A stretch of 64,000 nt of DNA from Roseateles asaccharophilus (GCF_004362405.1 NZ_SNXE01000007.1:202003-266002), one strand, 5' to 3'. Counted from the first letter of the stretch, positions 27,963 through 38,173 are shown. Notes: generated from the sequence alone by a model not told the origin. Made by a program: numbers and translations.

Positions 27963-28913
27963 ATGAGCACAGCCGACTCTCCCCCCGACGCACAGCACGA
28001 CGAGCAGGAAGCACCGGCGCCGGCCTGTGTGATGAGCTTCAATGCCAGCGAACCCAGCGGCGCCGCCGGCTTGGCCGGCGATGTGGCCACCATCGCCGCC
28101 ATGGGCGCCCACGCCCTGCCCGTGGTCACCAGCATCCTGCTGCGTGACACGGCCGAGATCTTCGACCAGCATCCGATCGACAGCGATACCGTGGTCGAGC
28201 AGGCCCGGTCCATTCTGGAAGACATCAGCATCACGGCCTGGAAGGTCGGCTTTCTGGGCTCGGCCGAGGGCGTGAGCGCGGTGGCCGAAGTCCTCAGCGA
28301 TTACCCGGATGTTCCCCTGGTCGCCTATCTGCCAGCCATCACCTGGCTGGACGAGGAACAGCAGCAAAGCTATCTGGACGCCTTCCGCGAGCTGGTCCTG
28401 CCCCAGACCCTGGTGCTGGCGGGCAACCACAAGACCCTGACCGACTTCCTGCTGCCCGACTGGGATGCCGACCGCCCCGCCTCGCCGCGCGAGCTGGCCG
28501 TGGCCGCCGCCCAGCATGGGGCCGAGCATGTGCTGGTGACCGGCATCACCCTGCCCAACCAGTTCGTGGACAACGTGCTGGCCAACGCGCAGGGGCCCAT
28601 CGCCGGGGAGCGTTTCGAGCGTTTCGAAGTCAGCTTCGTGGGTGCGGGCGACACCCTGTCGGCGGCCCTGGCGGCCCTGTTGTCCGTGGGCGCCGAGGTG
28701 CACGAGGCCGTCGCCGAGGCCCTGTCCTTCCTGGACCAGAGCCTGGACGCGGGCTTTCGCCCCGGCATGGGCAATGTCATCCCGGACCGCTTCTTCTGGG
28801 CCCTGCCACCGGGTGAAGACCAGGAGGCCGACCTGCCCATCGCGGGCGAGGCCGAGGCGCCCGACTTCGCCGAACCCGAGCCCAGCAACCGCCCGCCACG
28901 GCGCATGCACTGA
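27963..28913 (+). CDS. thiD: Hydroxymethylpyrimidine/phosphomethylpyrimidine kinase (ThiD)
   Basis: A 316-residue ribokinase-fold kinase that phosphorylates the pyrimidine moiety of thiamine. An N-terminal tail of about 20 acidic residues precedes MSFNASEPSGAAGLAGD. The catalytic/anion-hole motif VSFVGAGDTLSAALAALL is near residue 225, and a Pro/Glu-rich tail of about 40 residues ends it. The DP of the canonical SDP/GGA start motif reads NASEPSGAAG here, a divergent form. No TPP riboswitch pattern was found in the 171 bp upstream. It is divergent from rubredoxin. Confidence 0.82.
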   Translation: MSTADSPPDAQHDEQEAPAPACVMSFNASEPSGAAGLAGDVATIAAMGAHALPVVTSILLRDTAEIFDQHPIDSDTVVEQARSILEDISITAWKVGFLGSAEGVSAVAEVLSDYPDVPLVAYLPAITWLDEEQQQSYLDAFRELVLPQTLVLAGNHKTLTDFLLPDWDADRPASPRELAVAAAQHGAEHVLVTGITLPNQFVDNVLANAQGPIAGERFERFEVSFVGAGDTLSAALAALLSVGAEVHEAVAEALSFLDQSLDAGFRPGMGNVIPDRFFWALPPGEDQEADLPIAGEAEAPDFAEPEPSNRPPRRMH

Positions 28914-28964
28914 TACAGCCAAGCGGCCCGGCGGCGGGCCGCAGCGCCTTGTGAGTCCAATCCC

Positions 28965-30251
28965 ATGAGCAAGAACCAAGACCTGTTCGAACGCGCCCAG
29001 CGCGTCATTCCTGGCGGCGTGAATTCGCCGGTGCGCGCCTTCCGCGCCGTGGGCGGCACGCCCCGCTTCATCAAGCGCGGCGAAGGCGCCTACATCATCG
29101 ACGCCGAGGGCAGGCGCTATATCGACTACATCGGCTCCTGGGGCCCCATGATCCTGGGCCACGGCCACCCCGCCGTGCTGGAGGCCGTGACGGCCGCGGC
29201 GCGCGAGGGCTTCTCCTTTGGCGCCCCCACCGAGCGCGAGATCGAGCTGGCCGAGGAGATCCTCAAGCTGGTGCCCAGCATGGAGCAGGTGCGCCTGGTC
29301 AGCTCGGGCACCGAGGCCACCATGAGCGCCATCCGACTGGCCCGTGGCGCCACCGGCCGGCCCAAGTTCATCAAGTTCGAGGGCTGCTACCACGGCCACA
29401 CCGACGCCCTGCTGGTCAAGGCCGGCTCGGGCCTGGCCACCTTCGGCCACCCCACCAGCGCCGGCGTCACGCCCGGCGCGGCCCAGGACACCCTGGTGCT
29501 GGAGTACAACAACGTCGCCCAGCTGGAAGAGGCCTTCGCCCAGCATGGCGCCGAGCTGGCCTGCGTGATCGTGGAGCCCATTGCCGGCAATATGAACTTC
29601 GTGCGCGCCAGCCTGCCCTTCATGCAGGCGCTGCGCGAGCTCTGCAGCCGGCATGGCGCCCTGCTGATCTTCGACGAGGTGATGACCGGCTTCCGCGTGG
29701 GCCTGGCCAGCGCCCAGGGCCACTACGCCGGCCTGATCCCGGGCTTCAAGCCCGACATCAGCGTCTTCGGCAAGGTGATCGGCGGCGGCATGCCCCTGGC
29801 CGCCTTCGGCGCCAGCCACGAGATCATGAAGCACCTGGCCCCGCTGGGCGGGGTCTACCAGGCCGGCACCCTCTCCGGCAACCCGGTGGCCACGGCCTGC
29901 GGCCTGGCCACCCTGCGCGAGATCCAGAAGCCCGGCTTCTTCGAGGCGCTCTCGGCCAAGACCCAGCGCCTGGTGGACGGCCTGGTGGGCGTGGCCCGCG
30001 ACAACGGCGTGCCCTTCAGCGCGGATTGCCAGGGCGGCATGTTCGGCTTCTTCCTGATGCCCGAGCTGCCGCAGAACTACCAGACCGTGATGAGCACCGA
30101 CAAGGAGCGCTTCAACCGCTTCTTCCACGCCATGCTGGACGCTGGCGTCTACCTGGCCCCGGCGCTCTACGAGGCCGGCTTCGTCAGCGCCGCCCACAGC
30201 GAGGCCGATATCGCCGCCACCCTGGCCGCTGCCCGCACCTCGCTGAAGTGA
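28965..30251 (+). CDS. hemL: Glutamate-1-semialdehyde 2,1-aminomutase
   Basis: A 428-residue PLP enzyme making 5-aminolevulinate for haem. It shows the substrate region [15 protein letters not shown] near the N-terminus, the acidic [11 protein letters not shown] near residue 228 and the PLP-lysine context [17 protein letters not shown] near residue 270. Length is normal. Its TGA overlaps the GTG of the following HAD phosphatase (GTGA), so the two are co-translated. Confidence 0.97.
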   Translation: MSKNQDLFERAQRVIPGGVNSPVRAFRAVGGTPRFIKRGEGAYIIDAEGRRYIDYIGSWGPMILGHGHPAVLEAVTAAAREGFSFGAPTEREIELAEEILKLVPSMEQVRLVSSGTEATMSAIRLARGATGRPKFIKFEGCYHGHTDALLVKAGSGLATFGHPTSAGVTPGAAQDTLVLEYNNVAQLEEAFAQHGAELACVIVEPIAGNMNFVRASLPFMQALRELCSRHGALLIFDEVMTGFRVGLASAQGHYAGLIPGFKPDISVFGKVIGGGMPLAAFGASHEIMKHLAPLGGVYQAGTLSGNPVATACGLATLREIQKPGFFEALSAKTQRLVDGLVGVARDNGVPFSADCQGGMFGFFLMPELPQNYQTVMSTDKERFNRFFHAMLDAGVYLAPALYEAGFVSAAHSEADIAATLAAARTSLK

Positions 30252-30913
30252 ACTCGCTGGCGAGCCGCCGCTTCGAGGCGGTGATCTTCGATATGGACGG
30301 TCTGCTGCTCGACTCCGAGCGGCCCATCCTGGAGGCCTGGCTGCGCCTGGCCCCGCAGCTGCGCCGCGAGGACTATCTGCTCACCGTGGGCCGCAACCGC
30401 CCCGACAGCCTGGCCGTGCTCAGCGAGCGCCTGGGCTCGGAGGCCGCCGCCCTGGCCATGTACGCCCAGGTGGATGTGGAATTGACGCAGCGTTTCGGCC
30501 CCGGCACCGCCGGCTTCCCGCTCAAGCCCGGCGCCCTGGCCCTGCTGCAGGCCCTGCGCGCGCGCGGCGTGCCCCTGGCCGTGGCCTCGTCCACCCGTCA
30601 TGCCAAGGTGCTGGAGCGCCTGAGCCTGACGGGTCTGATCGACTTCTTCGGCCCCATCCACGGCGGCGATCAGGTGGCCCGCGGCAAGCCCCATCCCGAT
30701 CTCTTCGAGCTGGCCGCGGCCAGCCTTGGCATCCATCCTGCTAAGGCCCTGGTGTTCGAGGACTCCAGCTATGGCGCGCGCGGCGCGCTCACGGCCGGGG
30801 CCGGCGTGGTGCTGGTGCCCGACCTCAAGGCGCCCGATCCCGAGATCGCGCCGCATTGCCTGCTGCTGGACTCGCTCGACGCGGCCCAGGCTCATATTCC
30901 CGATTGGTTCTGA
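30248..30913 (+). CDS. HAD-superfamily hydrolase (phosphoglucomutase/phosphatase-like)
   Basis: A 221-residue HAD subfamily IA protein. Motif [12 protein letters not shown] near residue 13 has the nucleophile Asp; motif II is VASSTRH, motif [11 protein letters not shown] and motif [13 protein letters not shown]. The cap domain lies between motifs I and II. It starts with GTG at 30248 overlapping the hemL stop and ends 2 bp before mpl. The substrate is unknown; beta-phosphoglucomutase-like and sugar-phosphate phosphatase roles are possible. Confidence 0.88.
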   Translation: MNSLASRRFEAVIFDMDGLLLDSERPILEAWLRLAPQLRREDYLLTVGRNRPDSLAVLSERLGSEAAALAMYAQVDVELTQRFGPGTAGFPLKPGALALLQALRARGVPLAVASSTRHAKVLERLSLTGLIDFFGPIHGGDQVARGKPHPDLFELAAASLGIHPAKALVFEDSSYGARGALTAGAGVVLVPDLKAPDPEIAPHCLLLDSLDAAQAHIPDWF

Positions 30914-30915
30914 CC

Positions 30916-32289
30916 ATGCACATTCACATCCTCGGCATCTGCGGCACCTTCATGGGCGGCCTGGCGGCCCTGGCCCGCGAGGCCGGCCACAAGGTCACCG
31001 GCTGCGACGCCAATGTCTACCCGCCCATGTCCACCCAGCTGGAGCAGCTGGGCATTGAGCTGATCCAGGGCTTTGGCGCCGAGCAGATGGCGCTCCAGCC
31101 CGATCTCTTCGTGATCGGCAATGTGGTCACACGCTCCAGCGAAGGGCGCTTCCCCCTGATGGAAGCCATCCTGGACGCGGGTGCCCCCTACACCAGCGGC
31201 CCGCAGTTCCTGGCCGAGCAGGTGCTGCAGGGCCGCCATGTGCTGGCCGTGGCCGGCACCCATGGCAAGACCACCACCACCTCCATGCTGGCCTGGATCC
31301 TGGAACATGCCGGCCTCAAGCCCGGCTTTCTGGTGGGCGGCGTGCCGCAGAACTTCGGCGTCTCGGCGCGCCTCGGCGAAGGCAAGGCCTTCGTGATTGA
31401 AGCCGATGAGTACGACACCGCCTTCTTCGACAAGCGCAGCAAGTTCGTGCACTACCGGCCGCGCACCGCCATCCTGAACAATCTCGAGCACGACCACGCC
31501 GACATCTTCCCGGACCTGGCCGCCATCGAGACCCAGTTCCACCACCTGGTGCGCACCGTGCCGCCCTCGGGCCGTCTGGTCGTCAACGCCCGCGAGGAGG
31601 CGCTGCAGCGCGTGCTGGACCGCGGCTGCTGGAGCGAGGTGCAGCGCTTCGGCGTGCGCAAGGAAGAGCCCGGCGCCCTGCGCGCCCGCGGCGAGCCGCA
31701 GGCCTTTGATGTGCTGCGCGGCGCCATGAAGGTGGCCCGCGTGGAATGGAGCCTGCTGGGCGAGCACAACCAGCTCAATGCCCTGGCCGCCATCGCCGCG
31801 GCCGAGCATCTGGGCGTGACACCCGAGCAGAGCGCCGCCGCCCTGGCCGATTTCCGCAATGTGCGCCGCCGCCTGGAGCTGCGCGGCGAGGTCGGCGGCA
31901 TCAAGGTCTATGACGACTTTGCCCACCACCCCACGGCCATCCACACCACGGTCAACGGCCTGCGCCGCAAGATCGCGCCGTCCGAGCGCATCCTGGCCCT
32001 CTTCGAGCCCCGCTCCAACACCATGAAGCTGGGCACCATGAAGGCCCAGCTGCCCTGGGCCCTGGAGGAGGCGGACCTCGCTTTTTGCAACCAGGCCGGC
32101 CTGGCCTGGGACGCCAAGGAAGCCCTGGCCCCCATGGGCGCCCAGGCCCAGGTCTGCGAGGACGTGGAGGCCCTGGTGGCCGCCGTGCTCAAGGTGGCCC
32201 GTCCCGGCGACCATCTGCTGTGCATGAGCAATGGAGGCTTTGGCGGCATTCATGAAAAGCTGCTTGAAGGTTTGGCCGCCCAGACCTGA
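30916..32289 (+). CDS. mpl: UDP-MurNAc:L-Ala-gamma-D-Glu-mDAP ligase
   Basis: A 457-residue Mur ligase family enzyme that recycles cell-wall tripeptide onto UDP-MurNAc. It has the N-terminal Rossmann start HILGICGTFMGGLA, the ATP-binding P-loop AGTHGKTTTTSML near residue 115, NNLEHDHADIF near residue 195 and the C-terminal-domain DDFAHHPTAI near residue 338. The GICGTFMGG start and length distinguish Mpl from MurC. It lies 2 bp after the HAD gene, in the hemL-HAD-mpl transcription unit. Confidence 0.95.
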   Translation: MHIHILGICGTFMGGLAALAREAGHKVTGCDANVYPPMSTQLEQLGIELIQGFGAEQMALQPDLFVIGNVVTRSSEGRFPLMEAILDAGAPYTSGPQFLAEQVLQGRHVLAVAGTHGKTTTTSMLAWILEHAGLKPGFLVGGVPQNFGVSARLGEGKAFVIEADEYDTAFFDKRSKFVHYRPRTAILNNLEHDHADIFPDLAAIETQFHHLVRTVPPSGRLVVNAREEALQRVLDRGCWSEVQRFGVRKEEPGALRARGEPQAFDVLRGAMKVARVEWSLLGEHNQLNALAAIAAAEHLGVTPEQSAAALADFRNVRRRLELRGEVGGIKVYDDFAHHPTAIHTTVNGLRRKIAPSERILALFEPRSNTMKLGTMKAQLPWALEEADLAFCNQAGLAWDAKEALAPMGAQAQVCEDVEALVAAVLKVARPGDHLLCMSNGGFGGIHEKLLEGLAAQT

Positions 32290-32424
32290 GGGTCGCCGCT
32301 GAGGCTTGGCCGGTCCACGCGCTACGCCAGTCATGATGAAGATTCGCTGAAAGCGAGTCCCCCCGGTTCGGGGGCATCAGACCGGCGGTCGCAGCCTGGC
32401 TGCGGAGATACTGCCGGACTCGCC

Positions 32425-35400
32425 ATGGATGTCCCGCTCGCGCGCAGCGCCCTCGCCTCTCCTGCCCTCCCCCCGCCGCCCAGGCTGTGTCTGCTGGGGG
32501 GCTGCGAGCTCTTGATGGGCGATGGCGCAGGTGTCGAGTTCCCCTACGACAAGACCCGCCTGCTGCTGGCCCTGCTGGCCCTGGAGGCCCGTCCGCTGCC
32601 GCGTGAGCGTCTGGCCGAGCTGCTCTGGCCCCAGTCCCAGGGCGAGCAGGCCCGCGCCAATCTGCGCCGCGCCCTCTTCGACCTGCGCCGCCTGCTGCTG
32701 CAGCAGCCCGCCTCCGGCATGGAGGTGCTGCTCAGCGACAAGAAGCAGATCGCCCTGAACCCCGAGCTGGGCTGGCGACTGGACTGCCAGGAACTCAGCA
32801 CCGAGCCTCCCGCGTTTTCCACCGACCAGCCCCCCAGTGCCGAGACCCTGAAGGCCCTGGAGGCCCAGCTCGACCTCTACCGCGGCCCGCTGCTGGACGG
32901 GCTGGAACTCGATGGACTGCACGGCCTGCAGGACTGGCTGAGCCCCCGGCGCGAGGCCCTGGCTCTGACGGCCGGCCGGCTGGCGCGCCGCCTGAGTCAG
33001 GGCTGGGAGCTGGCCGGGCGCCACAGCCAGGCGCTGGGCGCCGCCCGCCGCGGCCTGCTGCTCGACCCCTGGAATGAGGCCTTGCTGCGCGACTGCATGC
33101 GTCTGCAGGCCGAGCGCGAGCGCCCCGCTGCCCTGGCCCTGTTCGAGCAGTTCCGCCAGCGCCTGCAGGAGCAGCTGGGCCTGCCGCCCGAGGCCGAGAC
33201 CCTGAGCCTGGCGGAGCAGCTGCGCCGGGCCCCGGTGGGCGGGAGCCCGAGCGCCTCGCTCAACCATCCCTCGGAGCGCCGTCGCATCGTGGCCCTGGCC
33301 TGCGAGCTGGAGCCCGCGCCGGGCGTGGAGGCGGAAGCCCTGAGCCAGCAGCTGCCCGCCCTGCAGACCCGCTTGCGCGAGATGCTGCAGGCCCATGGTG
33401 GCTTTGTGCTGCGGGCCGAGGGCGGCGAACTGCTGGCCTTCTTCGGCCATCCCCGCGCCCTGGAGCAGGCCCCGCGGCGTGCCCTGGCGGCCGCCCTGGC
33501 CCTGCAGGCCCATCTGTGCGGCAGACCGCAGCACCCCGCCCTGCTCTGCCCACGTCTGGGGCTGGAGGCCGGCTGGGTCTATGCCGACCCTCGCCAGGGC
33601 TCACCCGACAGCGCCGGCACCCTGAGCCGACAGGCTCGTCGCCTGGCCCTGCTGGCCGAGCCCGGCGAGATTCGACTGGGCAGCGCCCTGGGCAGCCAGG
33701 CGCCGGCCGGCTTTCGCCTCGCCGCGCTGGCCGAGGGCGGCGCACGCCTGCTGGGCAGCGAAGGCCTGATGAGCCTGCCCCGCCGTACGCCCCTGATCGG
33801 TCGCCAGCGCGAGCTGAGCGTGCTGATGCAGGCCTGGCGCCAACCCGAGCTCGGCCCCCAGGCCCTGCTGGTGCAGGCCGAGCCTGGCCTGGGCAAGACC
33901 CGTTTGCTGCAAGCCCTGCTGGAACACAGCGAGGCCACGGCGGCCCAACACCTGCTGCTGAGCTGCCTGCCCGAGTTCCAGCACAGTCCCTATCACCCCT
34001 TCATCACCAGCCTGCAGCAGCGTCTGAGCGCCCTGCAGCTGGCGCATGGCGAAGATGGCCCGAGCAGCCAGCGCCGCCTGCTGGCGGGCGTGGCGCCGGC
34101 CTTGCAGGATCAGCAGCCGCGCCTGGAGCGTTTGCTGCAAGGCAGCGACGGCACGCCATCGGGTCATGCCGAGCCCGACCGCCATGCGGACGAAAGCCTG
34201 CTGCTGGCAGCCCTGGGGCTGGGCCAGCCCGGGGGACCGGCCCTGCTGCTGGTGGAGGACCTGCACTGGGCCGACCCCTCCTCGCTCGGTCTGCTGGCCA
34301 GGCTGCGCCGCCTGCCCGCGGCGCCACGCCTGATGGTGCTGAGTTCGCGCGAGCCCGCCCCCAGCGCCCTGCCCGAACTGCCGGCCTTGCTGCTGGAGCC
34401 CCTGCCAGCCTCGCAGATGCAGCGCCTGATCGCGCATCTGGAATTGCGCGATCCGGCCCAGGCCGAGGCCGTGCTGCGCCGCGCCGAGGGCGTGCCGCTT
34501 TATGCCGAGGAATTGGCCCGCGCCCTGCAACAGGCGCCCGAGGAGCCCATGCCGGCCCGGCTCTGGGATCTGCTCGCAGCGCGGCTGGAGCGCGTGGGAC
34601 CGGCCGCTCGCCAGCTGGCCCAGGCCGCGGCGGTGATTGGCACCCACTTCGAACCCGCCCTGCTGCAATGGCTGCACCCCGGCGAGCCGGCCCCGACTCA
34701 AAGTGCCCTGCTGCAGGAGTTGCTGGATGCCGGCCTGCTGCAGGCCGATGGCGGGGGCTGGCGCTTCCGCCACGCCCTGCTGCGCGACGCGGCCTACCAA
34801 TCTCTGGCCCCCAGCCCACGCCGTGCCCTGCATCAGCGCCTGGCCGAAGGTCTGCGCGGCCCCTTCGCCAGCCTGGGTGCCGAGGCGCCCGAGCTGCTGG
34901 CCGCGCAGCTGATGGCGGCCGAGGATGCGCGGGCCGCGCATTACTGGCTGCTGGCCGGACGCCACGCCGCGGCGCTGTCGGCCCATGTCGAGGCCTGCCA
35001 CCACTTCCGCCAGGGTCTCAAAGCCCTGGCCCTGCCGGGCGCACCGGCTTCAGAGGACATGGCGCCGGCCCTGGAGCTAGGCCTGGGCTTCGCCCTGATG
35101 GCCACTGAGGGCTATGGCTCGCCCAGCGCGCGCCAGTGCTTCGAGCGCGCCCTGGCGGGCGCCGCGGCGCAGCCGGCGGCACGCTTCCAGGCCCTGTGGG
35201 GTCTGTGGCTGGGCAGTCGCAGCGACACCGAGCCTGCCGAGCCGGACGCCGAGCGCCCCCTGGCCCTGCGACAGGCCCAGGGCCTGGTGCAGGAGGCTCG
35301 CGCCCAAGGCGATGCCGCGGCCGCGGTGCAGGCCGCCTACGCCATGGGCAACAACCTGCTTTTCCTGGGTCGACTGAGCGAGGCTGGGCGCTGGCTGGAG

Positions 35401-36261
35401 CGCGCGAGCCAGGACTCGCGCGGCCTCAATGCCAGCGCCCTGCTGGGCCGTTTCGGCGAACACGGCGGCATCACGGCCGGCGGCCTGAGCTGCTGGGTGC
35501 TGGCCCTGCAGGGCCGGGCGGAAGCCGCGCTGCAACAGGCCGAGCAGACCCTGGTGGCGGCGCGCGCGCTGCGCCACGCCCATACCGAGGCCTATGCGCT
35601 GGCCACCGTGGGCGTGATGCACCAGCGCCTGCGCCAGCCCGTGCTGGCCCTGCGCCGCGCCGAGGAGCTGCGGCGCCTGGCCCTGGCCCACGATATGGTG
35701 CTGTGGCAGGCCGTGGCCGGTCTGGTGAGTGGCTGGGCCCAGGCGGTGCAAGGTGATGCCGCAGGCCTGGCCCCGATACGCCAGGCCGCTGCCATGGCGG
35801 CGGTCGCCATGCCCAGCACCGAGGCCACCTTTTTGTCCATGCTGGCCGACGCCCAGCTGGCCCTGGGCTGGCATGCCGAGGCCCTGGACAGCCTTGAGCA
35901 GGCCCTGCCCAAGGCCCATCAGCGCCAGGAAGACTATCTGCTGCCCGAGCTCTGGCGTCTGCGTGCCCTGGCGGGGGCGGGCCTGGGCCATGAGGCGGCC
36001 GTCGTGCGCCGCGATCTGGCACGCAGCCTGCGCCAAGCGCGCCGCATGCAGGCCGAGCTGCTGCTGCTGCGCACCCAGCACAGCCGCCTGGCCTGGCAGG
36101 CGGCCGGCCCCTTGCACCGACGCGGCCTGGCCCTGCGCCTGCGCCGCCTCAGCGGCCTGGCCACCCTGGCCGATGGCCGCGACGCGGCCAAGCTGGCCGC
36201 CGACACGACGGACGCTCGACGCACGGCGGCATTCAACGCTGCGTCAACGCTCACTCCCTAG
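32425..36261 (+). CDS. Large BTAD / pseudo-cyclase / STAND ATPase / TPR regulator
   Basis: A 1278-residue soluble regulator. Residues about 13-100 form a winged-helix OmpR/SARP-like DNA-binding domain, followed by a BTAD helical domain (about 110-275). Residues about 287-450 resemble a class III nucleotide cyclase, but the metal-binding [13 protein letters not shown] replaced (ALACEL for the usual FxDL, EGGELLAFFG for GDxxLAxFG), so it is probably inactive. An AAA/STAND ATPase follows, with Walker A AEPGLGKTR near 485 and Walker B LLLVEDLHWADP near 608, then TPR-like helices to the end. No C-terminal LuxR HTH is visible. A PEP-CTERM gene starts 82 bp downstream and may be its target or co-transcribed. 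The signal is unknown. Confidence 0.85.
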   Translation: MDVPLARSALASPALPPPPRLCLLGGCELLMGDGAGVEFPYDKTRLLLALLALEARPLPRERLAELLWPQSQGEQARANLRRALFDLRRLLLQQPASGMEVLLSDKKQIALNPELGWRLDCQELSTEPPAFSTDQPPSAETLKALEAQLDLYRGPLLDGLELDGLHGLQDWLSPRREALALTAGRLARRLSQGWELAGRHSQALGAARRGLLLDPWNEALLRDCMRLQAERERPAALALFEQFRQRLQEQLGLPPEAETLSLAEQLRRAPVGGSPSASLNHPSERRRIVALACELEPAPGVEAEALSQQLPALQTRLREMLQAHGGFVLRAEGGELLAFFGHPRALEQAPRRALAAALALQAHLCGRPQHPALLCPRLGLEAGWVYADPRQGSPDSAGTLSRQARRLALLAEPGEIRLGSALGSQAPAGFRLAALAEGGARLLGSEGLMSLPRRTPLIGRQRELSVLMQAWRQPELGPQALLVQAEPGLGKTRLLQALLEHSEATAAQHLLLSCLPEFQHSPYHPFITSLQQRLSALQLAHGEDGPSSQRRLLAGVAPALQDQQPRLERLLQGSDGTPSGHAEPDRHADESLLLAALGLGQPGGPALLLVEDLHWADPSSLGLLARLRRLPAAPRLMVLSSREPAPSALPELPALLLEPLPASQMQRLIAHLELRDPAQAEAVLRRAEGVPLYAEELARALQQAPEEPMPARLWDLLAARLERVGPAARQLAQAAAVIGTHFEPALLQWLHPGEPAPTQSALLQELLDAGLLQADGGGWRFRHALLRDAAYQSLAPSPRRALHQRLAEGLRGPFASLGAEAPELLAAQLMAAEDARAAHYWLLAGRHAAALSAHVEACHHFRQGLKALALPGAPASEDMAPALELGLGFALMATEGYGSPSARQCFERALAGAAAQPAARFQALWGLWLGSRSDTEPAEPDAERPLALRQAQGLVQEARAQGDAAAAVQAAYAMGNNLLFLGRLSEAGRWLERASQDSRGLNASALLGRFGEHGGITAGGLSCWVLALQGRAEAALQQAEQTLVAARALRHAHTEAYALATVGVMHQRLRQPVLALRRAEELRRLALAHDMVLWQAVAGLVSGWAQAVQGDAAGLAPIRQAAAMAAVAMPSTEATFLSMLADAQLALGWHAEALDSLEQALPKAHQRQEDYLLPELWRLRALAGAGLGHEAAVVRRDLARSLRQARRMQAELLLLRTQHSRLAWQAAGPLHRRGLALRLRRLSGLATLADGRDAAKLAADTTDARRTAAFNAASTLTP

Positions 36262-36343
36262 GCTTGCGGCATGGCCGCAGCAAGTGGCCAGCGGATGCCC
36301 CCGGCGCCGCCTCACACCACGCCACCTACTTCGGAGAAACCGC

Positions 36344-36901
36344 ATGCCCACCCTATCCCTCGCCCTGCGCCGCTTCGGCACCGCTGCCGCCCTGATGCTG
36401 GCGGCCCTTCAGGCCCAGGCCTCGCTGTTCACGCTGAGCGGCCAGATCGACGAGGCCCGCTCGCCCTTTGACCATGTGGACACCGCCAGCTATCTGGGCA
36501 AAAGCCTGAGCGGCCGTTTCGAGCTGGACCTGAGCCGGGTGGACAAGAGCCTGGATGAGCAGCTCATCCGTGTGGAGCAGTACAGCTTCAGCATCCTGGA
36601 CTACGAGATCGAGATCAACCCCAGCCGCACCCTGAATGCGGTGTTCCGCCAGGGCAGCCTCATGGGCCTGAGCGGCAGCCTGGGGGGCTACCCGGGCTTT
36701 CGCCTGAGCGATGGCGGCGACAACGCCGCACTGGCTCGCTTTGCACTGTTTGACGAAGTGATCACCGCCAAAGGTTACTACCGCATCGAGGCCGGCAGCA
36801 ACCCGGTGTCCGAGCCCGCCAGCCTGGGCCTGGGTCTGGCCGCCCTGGCGGCCATGGCCTGGTCGCGCCGTCAGCGTCGCGCCACGCTGCCGCGCGGCTG
36901 A
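36344..36901 (+). CDS. PEP-CTERM sorting domain protein
   Basis: A 185-residue exported protein. A signal peptide (residues 1-26, ending AALQAQA) is followed by a beta-rich region of about 120 residues with no known domain. The C-terminal sorting signal has SEPASLGLG, a hydrophobic stretch AALAAMAWS and the basic tail RRQRR. PEP-CTERM proteins are processed by exosortase and usually linked to exopolysaccharide/floc formation. The exosortase is not in this window. Start is the ATG at 36344, giving a well-formed signal peptide; CGGAGAAACCGC upstream is a usable ribosome site. Confidence 0.88.
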   Translation: MPTLSLALRRFGTAAALMLAALQAQASLFTLSGQIDEARSPFDHVDTASYLGKSLSGRFELDLSRVDKSLDEQLIRVEQYSFSILDYEIEINPSRTLNAVFRQGSLMGLSGSLGGYPGFRLSDGGDNAALARFALFDEVITAKGYYRIEAGSNPVSEPASLGLGLAALAAMAWSRRQRRATLPRG

Positions 36902-36961
36902 GCCCTTGCCGCGGCTGCGGCTCGTGGCCCGGGCCGCACTTGCCGCTACCATGCGGCCACC

Positions 36962-38107
36962 ATGTCACAGCCGCCCCGCAAGCACCGCCCCCCTCGCGCC
37001 CAGCCCCTGGTCTCGGCCAGCCCGCCAGCGCCATTTCCGGGATCGAACACCCATGAGCCGGACAGCCACCCCGCCCTGCGCGATCGCTGTTTCGTGCTGA
37101 TCCTCGTCGCCGTCAGCCTGGCCTTTGCCTGGATCCTGCTGCCGCTGTTCGGCGCCCTGCTCTGGGGCACGGCCATGGCCCTGGTCTTCGCGCCCATGAA
37201 CCAGGCACTGCACAGGCGCCTGGGCGGGCAGAGCCCGACCCTGAGCGCCCTGATCTCGGTGCTCATCATCCTGCTGCTGGTCATCCTGCCCCTGATCCTC
37301 GTGGGCCTGTCCCTGGCCCAGGAAGCGGGGGCCCTGTATGCGCGCAGCAAATCCGGCGACTTCAGTTTCAGCACCCATCTGCAGCAGCTCTATGACGCCC
37401 TGCCCGCCTGGCTGACCCAGCTGCTGGACCGCCTGGGCGTGGGCAATCTCTCGGTGCTGCAGCAAAAGCTGGTGGCCGCCCTGAATCAGGGCAGCCAGTT
37501 CCTGGCCTCCAAGGCCCTGGGCTTTGGCCAGGACACCTTCGACTTCCTGGTCAGCTTCGTCATCAGCCTTTATCTGATGTTCTTCCTGCTGCGCGATGGC
37601 GAGGCCCTGCTGGCCCTGCTGCGCCGCGCCCTGCCCCTGAATGACCGCCACAAGGGCGCGCTGGGCGAGAAGTTCGCCACCGTGATCCGCGCAACCGTCA
37701 AGGGCAATATCGCCGTCGCCGCGGTACAGGGCGCCCTGGGCGGCCTGGCCTTCTGGTTCCTGGACGTGCACGCACCCGTGCTGTGGGCGGTGCTGATGGC
37801 CTTTTTGTCCCTGCTGCCGGCCGTGGGCGCCGGCCTGGTCTGGGCCCCGGTGGCCCTGTACTTCCTGGCCACGGGCGAAGTCGCCTCGGGCCTGGCCCTG
37901 ATCGCCTACGGCGTGCTGGTCATCGGCCTGGTGGACAACCTGCTGCGCCCCCTGCTGGTGGGCAAGGACACCAAGATGCCGGACTATGTGGTGCTGATCT
38001 CCACCCTGGGCGGCATGAGTGTGTTCGGCCTCAATGGCTTTGTGATCGGCCCGCTGATCGCGGCCATGTTCATGGCCATGTGGGCCATCGTGGCCAGCGA
38101 GCGCTGA
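36962..38107 (+). CDS. AI-2E family transporter (PerM/YdiK-like permease)
   Basis: A 381-residue inner-membrane protein of the AI-2E exporter/PerM family (formerly UPF0118/DUF20). After a Pro-rich cytoplasmic tail of about 40 residues come paired hydrophobic helices (residues about 45-85 and 98-120), a soluble segment (about 120-185) and a cluster of further helices to the end. FLSLLPAVGAGLVWAPVALY near residue 280 and DNLLRPLLVGK near 325 are family hallmarks. Substrates of this family vary (AI-2, Na+/H+ exchange), so the substrate is left open. The start may be later than 36962 because the first 40 residues are unusual. Confidence 0.88.
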   Translation: MSQPPRKHRPPRAQPLVSASPPAPFPGSNTHEPDSHPALRDRCFVLILVAVSLAFAWILLPLFGALLWGTAMALVFAPMNQALHRRLGGQSPTLSALISVLIILLLVILPLILVGLSLAQEAGALYARSKSGDFSFSTHLQQLYDALPAWLTQLLDRLGVGNLSVLQQKLVAALNQGSQFLASKALGFGQDTFDFLVSFVISLYLMFFLLRDGEALLALLRRALPLNDRHKGALGEKFATVIRATVKGNIAVAAVQGALGGLAFWFLDVHAPVLWAVLMAFLSLLPAVGAGLVWAPVALYFLATGEVASGLALIAYGVLVIGLVDNLLRPLLVGKDTKMPDYVVLISTLGGMSVFGLNGFVIGPLIAAMFMAMWAIVASER

Positions 38108-38113
38108 AGACAA

Positions 38114-38146
38114 GAAAAAGGCCGGCGTGCCTGAAGCACACCGGCC
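38114..38146 (-). terminator. Intrinsic terminator for the metalloprotease gene
   Basis: An 11-bp stem (GGCCGGCGTGC with GCACACCGGCC, one G-T pair) and a CTGAA loop lie between two convergent genes. On the leftward strand the stem is followed by TTTTTC, a good U tract, so it terminates the metalloprotease gene. It may also stop rightward transcripts from the permease gene. Confidence 0.82.
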
Positions 38147-38173
38147 TGCGCAGCGCCGCTCGCGCAGCGAGCC

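Noticed and set aside
32360..32374. CCCCCG/CGGGGG hairpin before the BTAD regulator as a terminator
   Set aside because: The stem is only 6 bp with a 3-base loop and no T tract follows in either direction.
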